Shown: positions 1 through 9,266, counted from the first letter of the stretch. The stretch is DNA of 34,819 nucleotides from Ignisphaera aggregans (GCA_015662595.1 DQTV01000015.1:1-34819), one strand, 5' to 3'. The notes: generated by a model not told the origin, from the letters alone. Program-made: numbers and translations.

Positions 1-372
1 CACGTCATCGATATCTGGCTACCTGATTTCAAGTATGGAAATAACGAGTGTGCTAAGAGGCTTTCAGGAATCGATAACTACGTTGATGTGGTGACGCGAA
101 ATCTGAAGATAGCGATTAATCATGGGGATATGATAATAAGGCACTTAGTCCTTCCAAATCATGTCGAGTGCTGTTCCTACAAAGTCTTAGAATGGATAGC
201 ACATAATCTGCCTAGGGATAGGGTCCTGGTCAACATTATGGATCAGTACCGTCCGGAGTATAGAGCTTATGAGTATAAAGAGATTGCCCGAAGGCCTCGT
301 ATCGATGAGTTAGAGTCCGTCTATAGCTATGCAGACAGACTTGGTATTCTATGGCGCGACATTTCTCGATAG
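1..372 (+). CDS. Radical SAM protein, PflA-activating-enzyme-like (COG1313 type), C-terminal part; 5' truncated by window edge
   Basis: Frame 1 is open from base 1 (HVIDIWLPDFKYGNNECAKRLS...), in frame with the listed ORF 88-372. The DxWLPDFKY and IRHLVLPNH...NIMDQYRP motifs are typical of this family. Confidence 0.8.
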   Translation, partial: HVIDIWLPDFKYGNNECAKRLSGIDNYVDVVTRNLKIAINHGDMIIRHLVLPNHVECCSYKVLEWIAHNLPRDRVLVNIMDQYRPEYRAYEYKEIARRPRIDELESVYSYADRLGILWRDISR

Positions 373-456
373 AGGTATCCGTATGGCGATCACGTAACGC
401 TAGGTATTGGGTAGCCATATGTCATGCCTATGGTTTCGAGCCAGGTCTGGGTGAAG

Positions 457-468
457 TATATTTATAAG
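457..468 (+). promoter_or_regulatory. TATA-like promoter element TATATTTATAAG upstream of antiporter gene
   Basis: AT-rich 12-mer about 40 nt upstream of the 507 ATG. An identical 12-mer occurs upstream of sufC. Confidence 0.5.
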
Positions 469-506
469 CATCTAGGATAGCTCCTTCACATTGGCTGAGA
501 GGTGAG

Positions 507-1676
507 ATGGATCAGCATTTTATAGCATACATCGTACTGCTTCTCGCACTTGCAAAACTACTTGAAAAGCCTGTAGAGAAGGCTAAGCTAAGTCCCATAG
601 TAGCTCACATAGTAGCAGGTCTGATACTAGGTTCGCACATACTTGGATGGGTAAAACCCCTTCCAGAACTCGAAGCAATCTCATACTTTGGCTTGCTACT
701 ACTAATGTTCTACACGGGGATGACTACAAACTTCGGTGAGTTGAAGAGGCTGAGCCTATGGATTATAGCTACGGGTCTATGTGGAGTAGTGGTCACATTC
801 GCAATGATCTTCTACGTTATGTTAGCTCTCGGATACTCACTAACTAAGTCTCTAATCATAGCGATACTCCTATCCAATACCGCCACTGAAACAGTTGCTG
901 CAGTTATTGTTAGGAGTAGAAATGAGATCGTGAGGTCGATAGCTATTGGCGCAAGCGTAGTCGATGATATAGCGGCCGTTGTGGTGCTAAGCATGGTGTC
1001 TAGTAGTTTTCTGGGTGAGAACCCGCTGTCTATAGCCTACACGCTCCCCATGTCGATAGTCGTGCTAATGTTGATAATATTGCTAAGTGAGGTCCTTGTT
1101 AGGAATCCAAGAATCTTCTATTACAGAATAGCTAGTAATCAAACAGTATTTGCCTCTGTATCCATGATACTGATGACCGGATTCGCACTTCTGGTCAAAG
1201 TACTTGGATTGAACGAACTTATAGGTGCTTATCTTGCTGGACTCCTCATAGGCCGAGGACGGGAAGGGCACGACCCACTACTCATTACCGAGACTGCGAT
1301 CGTAGACTTTCTGAATCAGTTAAAGGTGTTCTTAGAAGCTTTTGCATTACCACTATTCTTTACATATGTGGGGCTTCTCATAGCTCCGACACATGTAGAT
1401 CTCCAGCTCTTTGTAGTACTGCTGCTAACAGCTGTTGCCGGTAAAATTATCGGATGTGGTTTTGTAACATACCTAGCCACTAGAAATCGTGCTATAGCTC
1501 TAAGCGTTGGAACTGCAATGATAAGCCGAGGAATTCTAGAGACAGCGCTTCTAAAGATACTTCTGGATGCAGGGTTGATCGATAGCGTTGACTACACGTC
1601 AGTTCTACTGGTAGCCATAACGACTATAATCCTCAGCCCAATACTGCGTAAGTTGGTAGAGAGCGTAGCGGTGTAG
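507..1676 (+). CDS. Cation:proton antiporter (CPA2/Kef-type Na+/H+ exchanger)
   Basis: 389 aa, about 12 hydrophobic helices; LSPIVAHIVAGLILG, SNTATETVAAVIV, ASVVDDIAAVVVL motifs. Confidence 0.88.
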   Translation: MDQHFIAYIVLLLALAKLLEKPVEKAKLSPIVAHIVAGLILGSHILGWVKPLPELEAISYFGLLLLMFYTGMTTNFGELKRLSLWIIATGLCGVVVTFAMIFYVMLALGYSLTKSLIIAILLSNTATETVAAVIVRSRNEIVRSIAIGASVVDDIAAVVVLSMVSSSFLGENPLSIAYTLPMSIVVLMLIILLSEVLVRNPRIFYYRIASNQTVFASVSMILMTGFALLVKVLGLNELIGAYLAGLLIGRGREGHDPLLITETAIVDFLNQLKVFLEAFALPLFFTYVGLLIAPTHVDLQLFVVLLLTAVAGKIIGCGFVTYLATRNRAIALSVGTAMISRGILETALLKILLDAGLIDSVDYTSVLLVAITTIILSPILRKLVESVAV

Positions 1677-1683
1677 AGACTAG

Positions 1684-1732
1684 GTGATGAACCCTTCATG
1701 CACTGATAAATGATGACATGGACCGCATCTGA
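1684..1732 (+). ncRNA. Candidate C/D box guide sRNA (2'-O-methylation guide)
   Basis: Box C GTGATGA (1684-1690), 12-nt guide, D' CTGA (1703-1706), 3-nt spacer, C' ATGATGA (1710-1716), 12-nt guide, D CTGA (1729-1732). This is the symmetric archaeal architecture. Confidence 0.82.
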
Positions 1733-2024
1733 ACACTTTTCATAAACCCATTACACAAAGCTGCATTCTCCAAATATACTATCTAGCGGAGCAGTATTGG
1801 CTAAGAACATGGTATCGCCAGCAAACCCTCACAGTCCTTCAACGGTCTTTATTGAGGGGTAAGTAAACCGTCAACCACACTTCTCCAAGCATGTTTTGAT
1901 GCTGAAGATAGTTAAAATGTCAATAACCTAGAGTTGCAGAATGCTAAAGATAACTTTGTTAGAAGACGTGTAAGTAAGATAAGCTTTACTTCTCAACTGA
2001 TGTAGATTTAGCGGGCGCTGTTAT

Positions 2025-2576
2025 TTGGTCTCGTACTACCTAAAGCTTATAACTATCGGCGATGTCGGTGACGTTGTTGAGGAGGTTAAGGAAGCTGCTA
2101 AGTGTATGAACTTAAATGTCGTAAGCATGTTGAGGGCTTCAGCTCCCAGCAATGCTTTTGATAGTGTTAGACAGCAGTATCTAGCAGATAGACTGCTCGA
2201 ACATATAGCTAGACTATACCGGGAGTCTCTTAATGAAGTTCTACTGCTTGTAGCTGATGTTGACGCCTATGTACATGGATTAAACTTTGTCTTTGGAATA
2301 GCTCTTCCTTACCTTGGAGCAGCGGCTGTGTTTCTGCCTAGGCTAAGGTATTTCGCTGATCAAGATAGGTTTCGGAGGCGTATAAGAAAAGAGGTTCTTC
2401 ATGAGCTTGGACACGTCTTCGGTCTCGAACACTGTATGACACCGGGCTGTGTAATGAACTTCAGTAACAGTGTATTCGATGTTGATGCAAAGATGGATGC
2501 GTTCTGTCATAGGTGCGTTAAGATGCTTCAACGTAGTGGTGTAAAGGTAGATGTACGCTGCATCCTAAGTCTCTGA
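2025..2576 (+). CDS. amzA: Archaemetzincin family zinc metalloprotease (TTG start)
   Basis: HELGHVFGLEHCMTPGCVMNFSNSVFDVDAKMDAFCHRC matches the archaemetzincin HExxHxxGx3CxxxxCxM...CxxC signature. Confidence 0.92.
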   Translation: MVSYYLKLITIGDVGDVVEEVKEAAKCMNLNVVSMLRASAPSNAFDSVRQQYLADRLLEHIARLYRESLNEVLLLVADVDAYVHGLNFVFGIALPYLGAAAVFLPRLRYFADQDRFRRRIRKEVLHELGHVFGLEHCMTPGCVMNFSNSVFDVDAKMDAFCHRCVKMLQRSGVKVDVRCILSL

Positions 2577-3392
2577 TGTTAGGTTTTGACAAGATTTCTC
2601 AATTTTGAGAGGTGTCCGGAACCACACATCGATTTGTGTGAATGGTATCTCTATACCGGCTTCGCTTATAGCTTTCTTCAGCTTCCATAACAAATCCATC
2701 GTAACATCGTACCATAGCTCGGTAGGCACCCATACCCTGACGGTTATGTTGACACCGCTTGAATCTAGCTTAGACACAAATACCTCCGGTGGAGGCTCTA
2801 TCAATACGTATGGATGTTGTTCGAGAACATGCTTTATCACATTATAAGCTTTTTCAGCATCCTCTCTATACGCTATCGATACCAGAAATTCTATTCTTCT
2901 AACAGGCGTCTGACTGAAATTCCTTAGAATGGAGTTGAAGACCTCGTTGTTCGGTATCCTGAGTATCGCTCCATCAAGCGACCTTATCTTCGTTGACATT
3001 AGCGATATCTCTAAAACATAGCCCTGAATTCCATTTACCTCTATTAGCTCTCCTGGATTCAGCGCCTTTTCACTAATGATGTATATGCCTGTAAACAGAT
3101 TCGATAGCAGTGGCTGAAGAGCAAAGCCGACGACTATACCCGCGAATCCTCCAGCTAGTGCAAGTGCTGTAAGATCTATACCCGCTGTACCCAGCGCTAT
3201 GAGAAGTGTTAGAGCTGTAAGGATGTAGAAACAGACTTTAGCTATGTTCTTTGCTAGGCTTTGCGGCAATACTCGTATCAAGGCCTTGAAAAGCGCCTTA
3301 CGTACGAGATACGCTAATATGAACCCTACGCATAGTATAGCTATAATGCTAAGAGCTCTAACTGTGCTGCCTAGATCTAGCGGTAAGATCAT
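2565..3392 (-). CDS. MscS-family mechanosensitive ion channel
   Basis: N-terminal TM helices, then GGFAGIVVGFALQPLLSNLFTGIYIISEKALNPGELIEVNGIQGYVLEISLMSTKIRSLDGAILRIPNNEVF, a classic MscS pore and beta domain. Confidence 0.92.
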   Translation of the reverse strand: MILPLDLGSTVRALSIIAILCVGFILAYLVRKALFKALIRVLPQSLAKNIAKVCFYILTALTLLIALGTAGIDLTALALAGGFAGIVVGFALQPLLSNLFTGIYIISEKALNPGELIEVNGIQGYVLEISLMSTKIRSLDGAILRIPNNEVFNSILRNFSQTPVRRIEFLVSIAYREDAEKAYNVIKHVLEQHPYVLIEPPPEVFVSKLDSSGVNITVRVWVPTELWYDVTMDLLWKLKKAISEAGIEIPFTQIDVWFRTPLKIEKSCQNLTSET

Positions 3393-3398
3393 CGTGTA

Positions 3399-4109
3399 TT
3401 AGTACCCCCATAACATATCGGTTCTGTTGTAGATCCGCGGAGGTTTTAACTCGTGAGGATCGTCGATAGGTTTCGCGTTCTCTACAAAGGGCTGTCCATA
3501 GCTCACTATGGCGGAGGTGGAGGAGACGATGTTCATTGTGATCTCCTGGGTGTATACACGTAGATCGTTGGGGATGTAGTAAAGTCGTAGGGGTGAAGCA
3601 TCGAGAAGAATCTTATTAACGGTGGCTATACTCTTTGTATTGTTGCGTATGATGAGCTTCGCTATTGCTATACCCAACCTAGGTCTATGATCAAGGTGAT
3701 CCCGTATGTTGGCTATGCAGTATCTTGCTAGTACTCCACCACTTAATGGACCGTAGAGTATGAGCTTAGGTGTAGTGTGTAGCGGGAGTATGTCGAGAAT
3801 TGTAAAACTCGATTTATTGTAAGCGTATATAGCGGCATCTATCGGAATTTCGATGTATAGCGATACACTGTTTCCTGGAGCTACGGTAATAGGCTTCTCA
3901 AATTTGCACAGTATGTATTGAGTAAGAAATCGAGGGTAGAAAACGGGGTATATGGGGACTAACCTTAACTCTAGTGACGGATCTACCAACAGCTCCTTCA
4001 CATGCTTTCCATCGGTTATACGCCTGTATAGAGTATGGGATTCGAATTTCAGTACCTCTATGCTGTGAGGCCCTATGGAAATACTTCCCACTATCTCTAC
4101 ACCAAACAT
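3399..4109 (-). CDS. Conserved hypothetical protein, DUF432-like
   Basis: 236 aa intact ORF directly upstream of and co-directional with mscS. The DUF432 assignment rests on overall resemblance and this neighbourhood. Confidence 0.55.
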   Translation of the reverse strand: MFGVEIVGSISIGPHSIEVLKFESHTLYRRITDGKHVKELLVDPSLELRLVPIYPVFYPRFLTQYILCKFEKPITVAPGNSVSLYIEIPIDAAIYAYNKSSFTILDILPLHTTPKLILYGPLSGGVLARYCIANIRDHLDHRPRLGIAIAKLIIRNNTKSIATVNKILLDASPLRLYYIPNDLRVYTQEITMNIVSSTSAIVSYGQPFVENAKPIDDPHELKPPRIYNRTDMLWGY

Positions 4110-4215
4110 TGTGTTGCAACCTCGAAAAAGATAGTGAGATATACACTGCAGGTTCTTGGCTGGGGAAGGGGTAGGTTTTTAAACTATTTGTAAAAAGCTG
4201 TACGAGGGGTTTAAT

Positions 4216-4614
4216 ATGGGTGTTGAGAGTGCTGGTCAAAGATGTGGAAAAGGGGTTTGGATCGAAGGCGATGTCATGTATGTCGCTGGTGAAGAGTTCA
4301 TAGAGCGCGTAGCTAGTGCTTTAGCCTCCATAACGAGGCTAAGGATTCTTGGCCTTGCTATGAAGGAGGATATGGGTATAGAGGATCTTGCAGAGAAGCT
4401 GAAGCAGAGCAAGGCGAACATCAGTACACATGTAAAGAGGCTCGAGGAGGCTAATCTTGTAAAGCCCATATATGTACCTGGTCATCGCGGTATAAAGAAG
4501 ATAGCTAAGCCGACGGTTAGGGAGATAAGGATCATACTATCGTCGTTGATGGAGGAGGTTGAGGAGCGCATACGTGAAGTGCCTATACCTCCAGAAGAGG
4601 GTGAGAAGACGTGA
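4216..4614 (+). CDS. ArsR-like winged-helix transcriptional regulator
   Basis: RLRILGLAMKEDMGIEDLAEKLKQSKANISTHVKRLEEANLVKPIYVPGHRG is a clear wHTH. The true start may be the ATG at MYVAGEEF. Confidence 0.8.
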   Translation: MGVESAGQRCGKGVWIEGDVMYVAGEEFIERVASALASITRLRILGLAMKEDMGIEDLAEKLKQSKANISTHVKRLEEANLVKPIYVPGHRGIKKIAKPTVREIRIILSSLMEEVEERIREVPIPPEEGEKT

Positions 4615-4657
4615 GCAGGTGTCTACAACGTTAAAGATTTTATTTTGGCTCGGTATC

Positions 4658-4707
4658 GTGATGAGAACTTCGGCTTACTGAGAAGTGATGATTATCACCC
4701 TCGCTGA
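4658..4707 (+). ncRNA. Candidate C/D box guide sRNA
   Basis: Box C GTGATGA (4658-4664), 13-nt guide, D' CTGA (4678-4681), GAA, C' GTGATGA (4685-4691), 12-nt guide, D CTGA (4704-4707). An AT-rich TATA-like stretch (attttatttt) lies upstream. Confidence 0.87.
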
Positions 4708-4777
4708 GCTCAGAATCAGGATAGACAAGTACACCAAAACTAAGATACGAGGTCGTGCGATGGTGTGTTATGGAGAC

Positions 4778-4789
4778 TATATTTATAAG
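4778..4789 (+). promoter_or_regulatory. TATA-like promoter element TATATTTATAAG upstream of sufCB
   Basis: Lies 42 nt upstream of the sufC ATG; identical 12-mer to the one at 457-468. Confidence 0.5.
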
Positions 4790-4819
4790 TCTTTAACGTA
4801 GGTCTTCACTAGGATCGGT

Positions 4820-5563
4820 ATGCTGAGAATTGAGAGGGTAGCAGTAGCTGTTGAGGGACGGATAGTAGTTAAGAGAGCTTCGTTGGAGCTTAGGAGAGGC
4901 GAGGTTAACTTACTACTCGGACCCAACGGTAGCGGAAAGTCTAGTCTGCTGAACGCGGTGATGGGACATCCTAAATACGTTGTTGTTGCAGGCAAGGTGC
5001 TACTAGATGGAAACGATATAACGCACCTAAACCCTGAAGCTCGTGTTAGGCTCGGTTTAGCTCTAGCTGTTCAGCACCCACCGAGGATACGGGGTGTACG
5101 TGTAGGTAAGCTTCTTGAAAAGCTGGTACTACGGCGTGTGAAAAGCGTTCAGGAGGCTATGAAGGAGGTTCAGAACATTGCTAAGCTGCTTAACATATCT
5201 CACCTTCTCGATCGTGACCTTGGAGTTGGGTTCAGCGGAGGCGAGATGAAGCGTATAGAGTTAGCGTCTCTCATGGCGTTGAGGCCTCGTATAGCGTTGA
5301 TAGATGAACCAGACTCCGGTGTCGATGTGGATAGTGTGCTGCTTATAGCTGAAGCTATCGAGGAGATGATGTCTATGGGTACTCAGAGCATTCTAATAGT
5401 AACGCATACAGGCCTAATAGCTAAGCATGTCAAGCACCATAGGGCATACGTGATGGTGGATGGCGAGATTGTGGCTGAGGGTTCTTCTGAAAGGATACTG
5501 CCCATGGTATTAGAACACGGCTTTTCTGCTGTAGTGTCCTGTGCGGTGAAGCGAGATGAGTAG
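4820..5563 (+). CDS. sufC: Fe-S cluster assembly ATPase SufC
   Basis: ABC ATPase: LLGPNGSGKSSLLNAVMGHPKY, VGFSGGEMKRIELASLMALRPRIALIDEPDSGVDVDS (SufC-type signature). Confidence 0.93.
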   Translation: MLRIERVAVAVEGRIVVKRASLELRRGEVNLLLGPNGSGKSSLLNAVMGHPKYVVVAGKVLLDGNDITHLNPEARVRLGLALAVQHPPRIRGVRVGKLLEKLVLRRVKSVQEAMKEVQNIAKLLNISHLLDRDLGVGFSGGEMKRIELASLMALRPRIALIDEPDSGVDVDSVLLIAEAIEEMMSMGTQSILIVTHTGLIAKHVKHHRAYVMVDGEIVAEGSSERILPMVLEHGFSAVVSCAVKRDE

Positions 5564-6767
5564 AGATACGATATACGAGGAGCTGAAGAGGAGAGCTCTT
5601 GAAGCTCTATCTAAGCCTGCACCCTATGGCGTGGATATAGATGTAGAGCAGCTCGTCAACTATACTCCGAAGCGCAGAGTTACCATACTGAGTGAGAGGG
5701 AGCGAGTTAAGCAGGTAGGTATTGACGTTAGCAGTAAGACAAGGTCTGCATACTTTTACCAAGTAGATTCAAGGATAGAAGCTTATGGAAGCTTGGTATC
5801 GGGAGTCGAGATTCTACCCCTTGAACAGGCTATTGAAGAGCGGTGGGATGAGGTCAGGAAGTACTTCTGGAGGTTGATACCTGTCGACATGGATAAGTAC
5901 ACTGCTGTAACGTTTTTGAAGAGTTCGGGAGGCTGCTACATAAGGGTTAAAAAGAATACACGAGTTGATCTACCCATACAAACGTGTTTCCTACTGAGCG
6001 GTGGTACACAATTCGTTCACAATATTGTTGTTGTCGAGGAGGGAGCCGAAGCGACGATAGTAACAGGCTGTACAATAGCTCCTGAAGAGATGGGATTACA
6101 TATCGGCATAACCGAGATATACCTAGAGCGAAAAGCTAAGCTAGTAGACGTCATGATACATTCTTGGAACAGAGTTACCCATGTGAGACCCCGAACGGCG
6201 GTGGTATTAGATGATGATGCTGTGTATGCAAGTTACTACATCAATATGAGCGTCACCAAGAGTTTGCAAAGCCTTCCCAAAGTATATGCACGTGGGGTGA
6301 ACTCCCGGGTTTACTCTGCAACGATAATTCTAGGGCTTGGAGAGTCAGTACACGATATCGGCTCGATTGCTGAGCTTTCTGGCGAACATAGTCGGGCTGA
6401 GCTTGTTAGCAAAGTAGTTGCTCGGGACAGATCGAAGATAACCACTAGATTACGCATATCTAGTTTAGCGCCTAAGACCAGTGGGTATGTTGAATGTCGT
6501 GGACTTCTGCTATCGGAAACCTCCTCCATCACTACAATACCTGAGCTAGAAGCAAGCCATAGTGATGCAGAACTGTTTCACGAAGCTTCCATAGGTAAGC
6601 TAAGAGACGACGAGATCGAGTATCTGATGATCAAGGGGTTTAGTTACGAGGAAGCCATATCCATGCTTATAAGGGGGTTTGTAGACATAGAGCTGAAGTA
6701 TTTACCTCCACAGGTTGAGAAAGCACTTCAAAGCGTATTAGATGTTTTAGCGAAGAAAAGTGTATGA
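5556..6767 (+). CDS. sufB: Fe-S cluster assembly scaffold SufB (single SufB/D-family protein)
   Basis: 403 aa overlapping sufC by 8 nt; beta-helix SufBD core and C-terminal HEASIGKLRDDEIEYLMIKGFSYEEAISMLIRGFV. Confidence 0.9.
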   Translation: MSRDTIYEELKRRALEALSKPAPYGVDIDVEQLVNYTPKRRVTILSERERVKQVGIDVSSKTRSAYFYQVDSRIEAYGSLVSGVEILPLEQAIEERWDEVRKYFWRLIPVDMDKYTAVTFLKSSGGCYIRVKKNTRVDLPIQTCFLLSGGTQFVHNIVVVEEGAEATIVTGCTIAPEEMGLHIGITEIYLERKAKLVDVMIHSWNRVTHVRPRTAVVLDDDAVYASYYINMSVTKSLQSLPKVYARGVNSRVYSATIILGLGESVHDIGSIAELSGEHSRAELVSKVVARDRSKITTRLRISSLAPKTSGYVECRGLLLSETSSITTIPELEASHSDAELFHEASIGKLRDDEIEYLMIKGFSYEEAISMLIRGFVDIELKYLPPQVEKALQSVLDVLAKKSV

Positions 6768-6781
6768 TAGGTCTCGATTGG

Positions 6782-7369
6782 CTAAGTTCTGAGCACACAC
6801 TTTCTAGCTATTTCAGGAGTTATAACGAATTGTAGTACAGCTTTACCCTCTTCGATGCGCTCAAGCTCTATACCAGCGATAGCGCCAGCCTTCAACTTAA
6901 TGTTGCCTCCCCCAATAAGGTTGCTCAACAACCTTTCAATGCTTGGCGCATGACCTACGAGAACAGCGTTATCGGTTAGAGGTACGCGCTTTAGACTATC
7001 TAAGCTGAGTAGCTGGGGGTGAAGCTCCTCAACAACTCTAAGCTCTACACTCCATACCCGAGATACTACCTCGCCTGTCTCAACAGCACGACGGATAGGA
7101 GAGGTAAATACTACGGATGGCTTATACGGCATCAATCGAGCTACAAGCTCAACGTCTTGCCGTCCCTCATCAGTTAGTCTACGCTCCTCATCGCTCTGAC
7201 CTGGTTTCCTCTCCTCAGCTTTACCATGCCTCATAATGTACAGGAACACACATGGACACCTCAGAGACTTTAATTGGTTGAGCTCTCCGTGCTTGATAAT
7301 AATCGCAGAAATAAATACTGTTACAACATCGCCAACTAGATGCGTGCACGCCATACAAGCTATTAGCAT
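6782..7369 (-). CDS. sixA: SixA-type phosphohistidine phosphatase (histidine phosphatase superfamily); true start probably the internal GTG before VFLYIMRHGKAEE
   Basis: MRHGKAEE...DEERRLTDEGRQDV...VFTSPIRRAVETGEVV...LVGHAPSIERLLSNLIGG. Confidence 0.85.
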   Translation of the reverse strand: MLIACMACTHLVGDVVTVFISAIIIKHGELNQLKSLRCPCVFLYIMRHGKAEERKPGQSDEERRLTDEGRQDVELVARLMPYKPSVVFTSPIRRAVETGEVVSRVWSVELRVVEELHPQLLSLDSLKRVPLTDNAVLVGHAPSIERLLSNLIGGGNIKLKAGAIAGIELERIEEGKAVLQFVITPEIARKCVLRT

Positions 7370-7450
7370 AGCTGCTATGTCATATGCTAAGGAATTTCTA
7401 TGCGGTATGCGCTGAAGGTGGCCAGGGAACTTTCTTGAAACAGCATTTCA

Positions 7451-7509
7451 TCGGCGTGGGGAGGCCTGTCATCACCAACGCTTCAGGCTGGGACTAATCT
7501 CCTCATCAG
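7451..7509 (-). ncRNA. Weak candidate C/D box sRNA on minus strand
   Basis: Minus strand: CTGATGA (7509-7503), 16 nt, CTGA (7486-7483), 7 nt, GTGATGA (7475-7469), 14 nt, degenerate D box CCGA (7454-7451). Confidence 0.35.
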
Positions 7510-7562
7510 CTCGCAGTGCACCGTACTCATGTATAGAGACTCGGTGACCCAAGCTTATTAGG

Positions 7563-9266
7563 TTACTGTTTAGCTTTTCGATAAACTATCGCTGTCACTA
7601 TTGTCGGGATCGCCAAGATAATAGCTATAACGATGTTAGCGTATCGCTTGCTAACGATCGTTGAAACTACACTCGTATCCACGGTATGGAGGGAAGGCAT
7701 GTCGAGCTCAGTGATGCTCCGCGATGTAGATCTATGATGAGGACTGAGCCCTGTGGCTATATCAGTTCTCTCTGATGCAGTTTGGGTGTTTATGGTGTTG
7801 AGGGGTGTAGTATATGGTGTTGTGCTGCCTGTTTGTATTGTGAACGTATGTGTTGGTGAAGTCGTGTGCATAGATTCAGGTCTAGTCACATGTTTCGGTG
7901 TTGTGGTTGGCCTTGATAATCTTCGATATAGTGAGGTATAGGTTGCAGAGATCGTTTCGCTAGTCGGCAGGTATGGTGTAGGCGTTGTAGAGTCTACAGC
8001 AGTCGTGGTCAGCGTTGTTCTAGTAAGGCTGGGAGTGACCCTTGATACTGTTGTTGTGTTGGTCTTTACAACCCTCTTTTCTATTACGACCGTGAGGTTC
8101 ATCGACATATTTACATACGCACTTATAGCCTCTATAGGATCCTCAGAGTAGTTAAGGATTTTGAGGTATTCATCGTCATCTAGTATTGCTATAAGTTGAA
8201 TACCGCTAATACGTCTACTCATATTTCTAAACTCATTAACGGCCGTCATGTTGACTGATGTGTCTATGGAAAGGTCTTCGAAAACGAATGGATATACAAG
8301 CATGGAACCTGCTAATAGATCTAGTGGGATCCAGCCATAGCCAGGCACATATGCTATGGTAAATGCGTGTGGGCCCGCGTAGTGAATAACGTATGTCAGG
8401 TTCTCTACTGGAATCACATAATGTCTAAGCCAATCAGCTTTTATGAACACGTAGCCATAGGCTATCACTGCCGGGATTCCATAGCTTCGTAATAAATCGA
8501 CCAAAACACGTGACATGTCATCGCAGTCTCCCTGCCTCTTCTGAATTACGTAATCTATCGGTCTAGGGAAAGGTGATGGCGTGTACGTTATATAGAACTG
8601 GCCATAGATGTAGTACGCAGCGATAACAGCAAGGCTGAACTTGGATAAGTTGGTTACGCTAACATTAAACATGTATTTAACCCATTTCTCGAATTCAGGT
8701 TTGAGAACCTCGACCACTACTCTATGTGGTTTTAGTATGTACTTCGACTTTATCTCGCTTGGTATAGTCTCATTCGCTTTACCCTCAATAATGAGGTCTC
8801 TATAATCCTTACTGTGGATGATCCTCTTGATAGTACGTAGAAGCATTGCTCTATGCGGTCCACAAACCACAACCTTAGCTAAGAAGAATCCATAGAATGT
8901 GCTATTTGGCTTAATCTGAAATGCGTAATGCTTGCTACGGTTTAAAAATACAAGGTTTTTAACGTATAGCGTTGTGACGGTTTGATTGATAAACGAATTG
9001 AAACTCAGATTTTGAGGGGTCTCCATGTAGAGCGTTGTATTTAGAGTACTATTCTCGATGTAGATAGCGTTTAGAAAGTATAGAGTATCACACACCGTAT
9101 ATGCGATTCCTGAATGCGTCTCGCCATAGCTATGAACGACGATCATCTCAGCCATGCTTAACTGTAAAGTGATTAGGGTAATCATCAACGCTATGGATAT
9201 GCCGCGATGAATGTTGACGGTCAACGAAAAGCCCGCCCTCTCCTCACCTCTCGGGTACGGCCGCAA
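7563..9266 (-). CDS. Secreted, membrane-anchored transglutaminase-like protein with Ser/Thr-rich stalk
   Basis: N-terminal signal-like helix; transglutaminase core QGDCDDMSRVLVDLLRSYGIPAVIAYGYV...GPHAFTIAYVPGYGWIPLDLLA (Cys/His/Asp); T/S/P-rich linker; C-terminal TM helix followed by YRKAKQ. Confidence 0.8.
   Translation of the reverse strand: MRPYPRGEERAGFSLTVNIHRGISIALMITLITLQLSMAEMIVVHSYGETHSGIAYTVCDTLYFLNAIYIENSTLNTTLYMETPQNLSFNSFINQTVTTLYVKNLVFLNRSKHYAFQIKPNSTFYGFFLAKVVVCGPHRAMLLRTIKRIIHSKDYRDLIIEGKANETIPSEIKSKYILKPHRVVVEVLKPEFEKWVKYMFNVSVTNLSKFSLAVIAAYYIYGQFYITYTPSPFPRPIDYVIQKRQGDCDDMSRVLVDLLRSYGIPAVIAYGYVFIKADWLRHYVIPVENLTYVIHYAGPHAFTIAYVPGYGWIPLDLLAGSMLVYPFVFEDLSIDTSVNMTAVNEFRNMSRRISGIQLIAILDDDEYLKILNYSEDPIEAISAYVNMSMNLTVVIEKRVVKTNTTTVSRVTPSLTRTTLTTTAVDSTTPTPYLPTSETISATYTSLYRRLSRPTTTPKHVTRPESMHTTSPTHTFTIQTGSTTPYTTPLNTINTQTASERTDIATGLSPHHRSTSRSITELDMPSLHTVDTSVVSTIVSKRYANIVIAIILAIPTIVTAIVYRKAKQ

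Noticed and set aside
3898-4239. 113-aa minus-strand ORF overlapping the DUF432-like gene start
   Set aside because: Out of frame with the better-supported 3399-4109 CDS and runs into the next gene's promoter.
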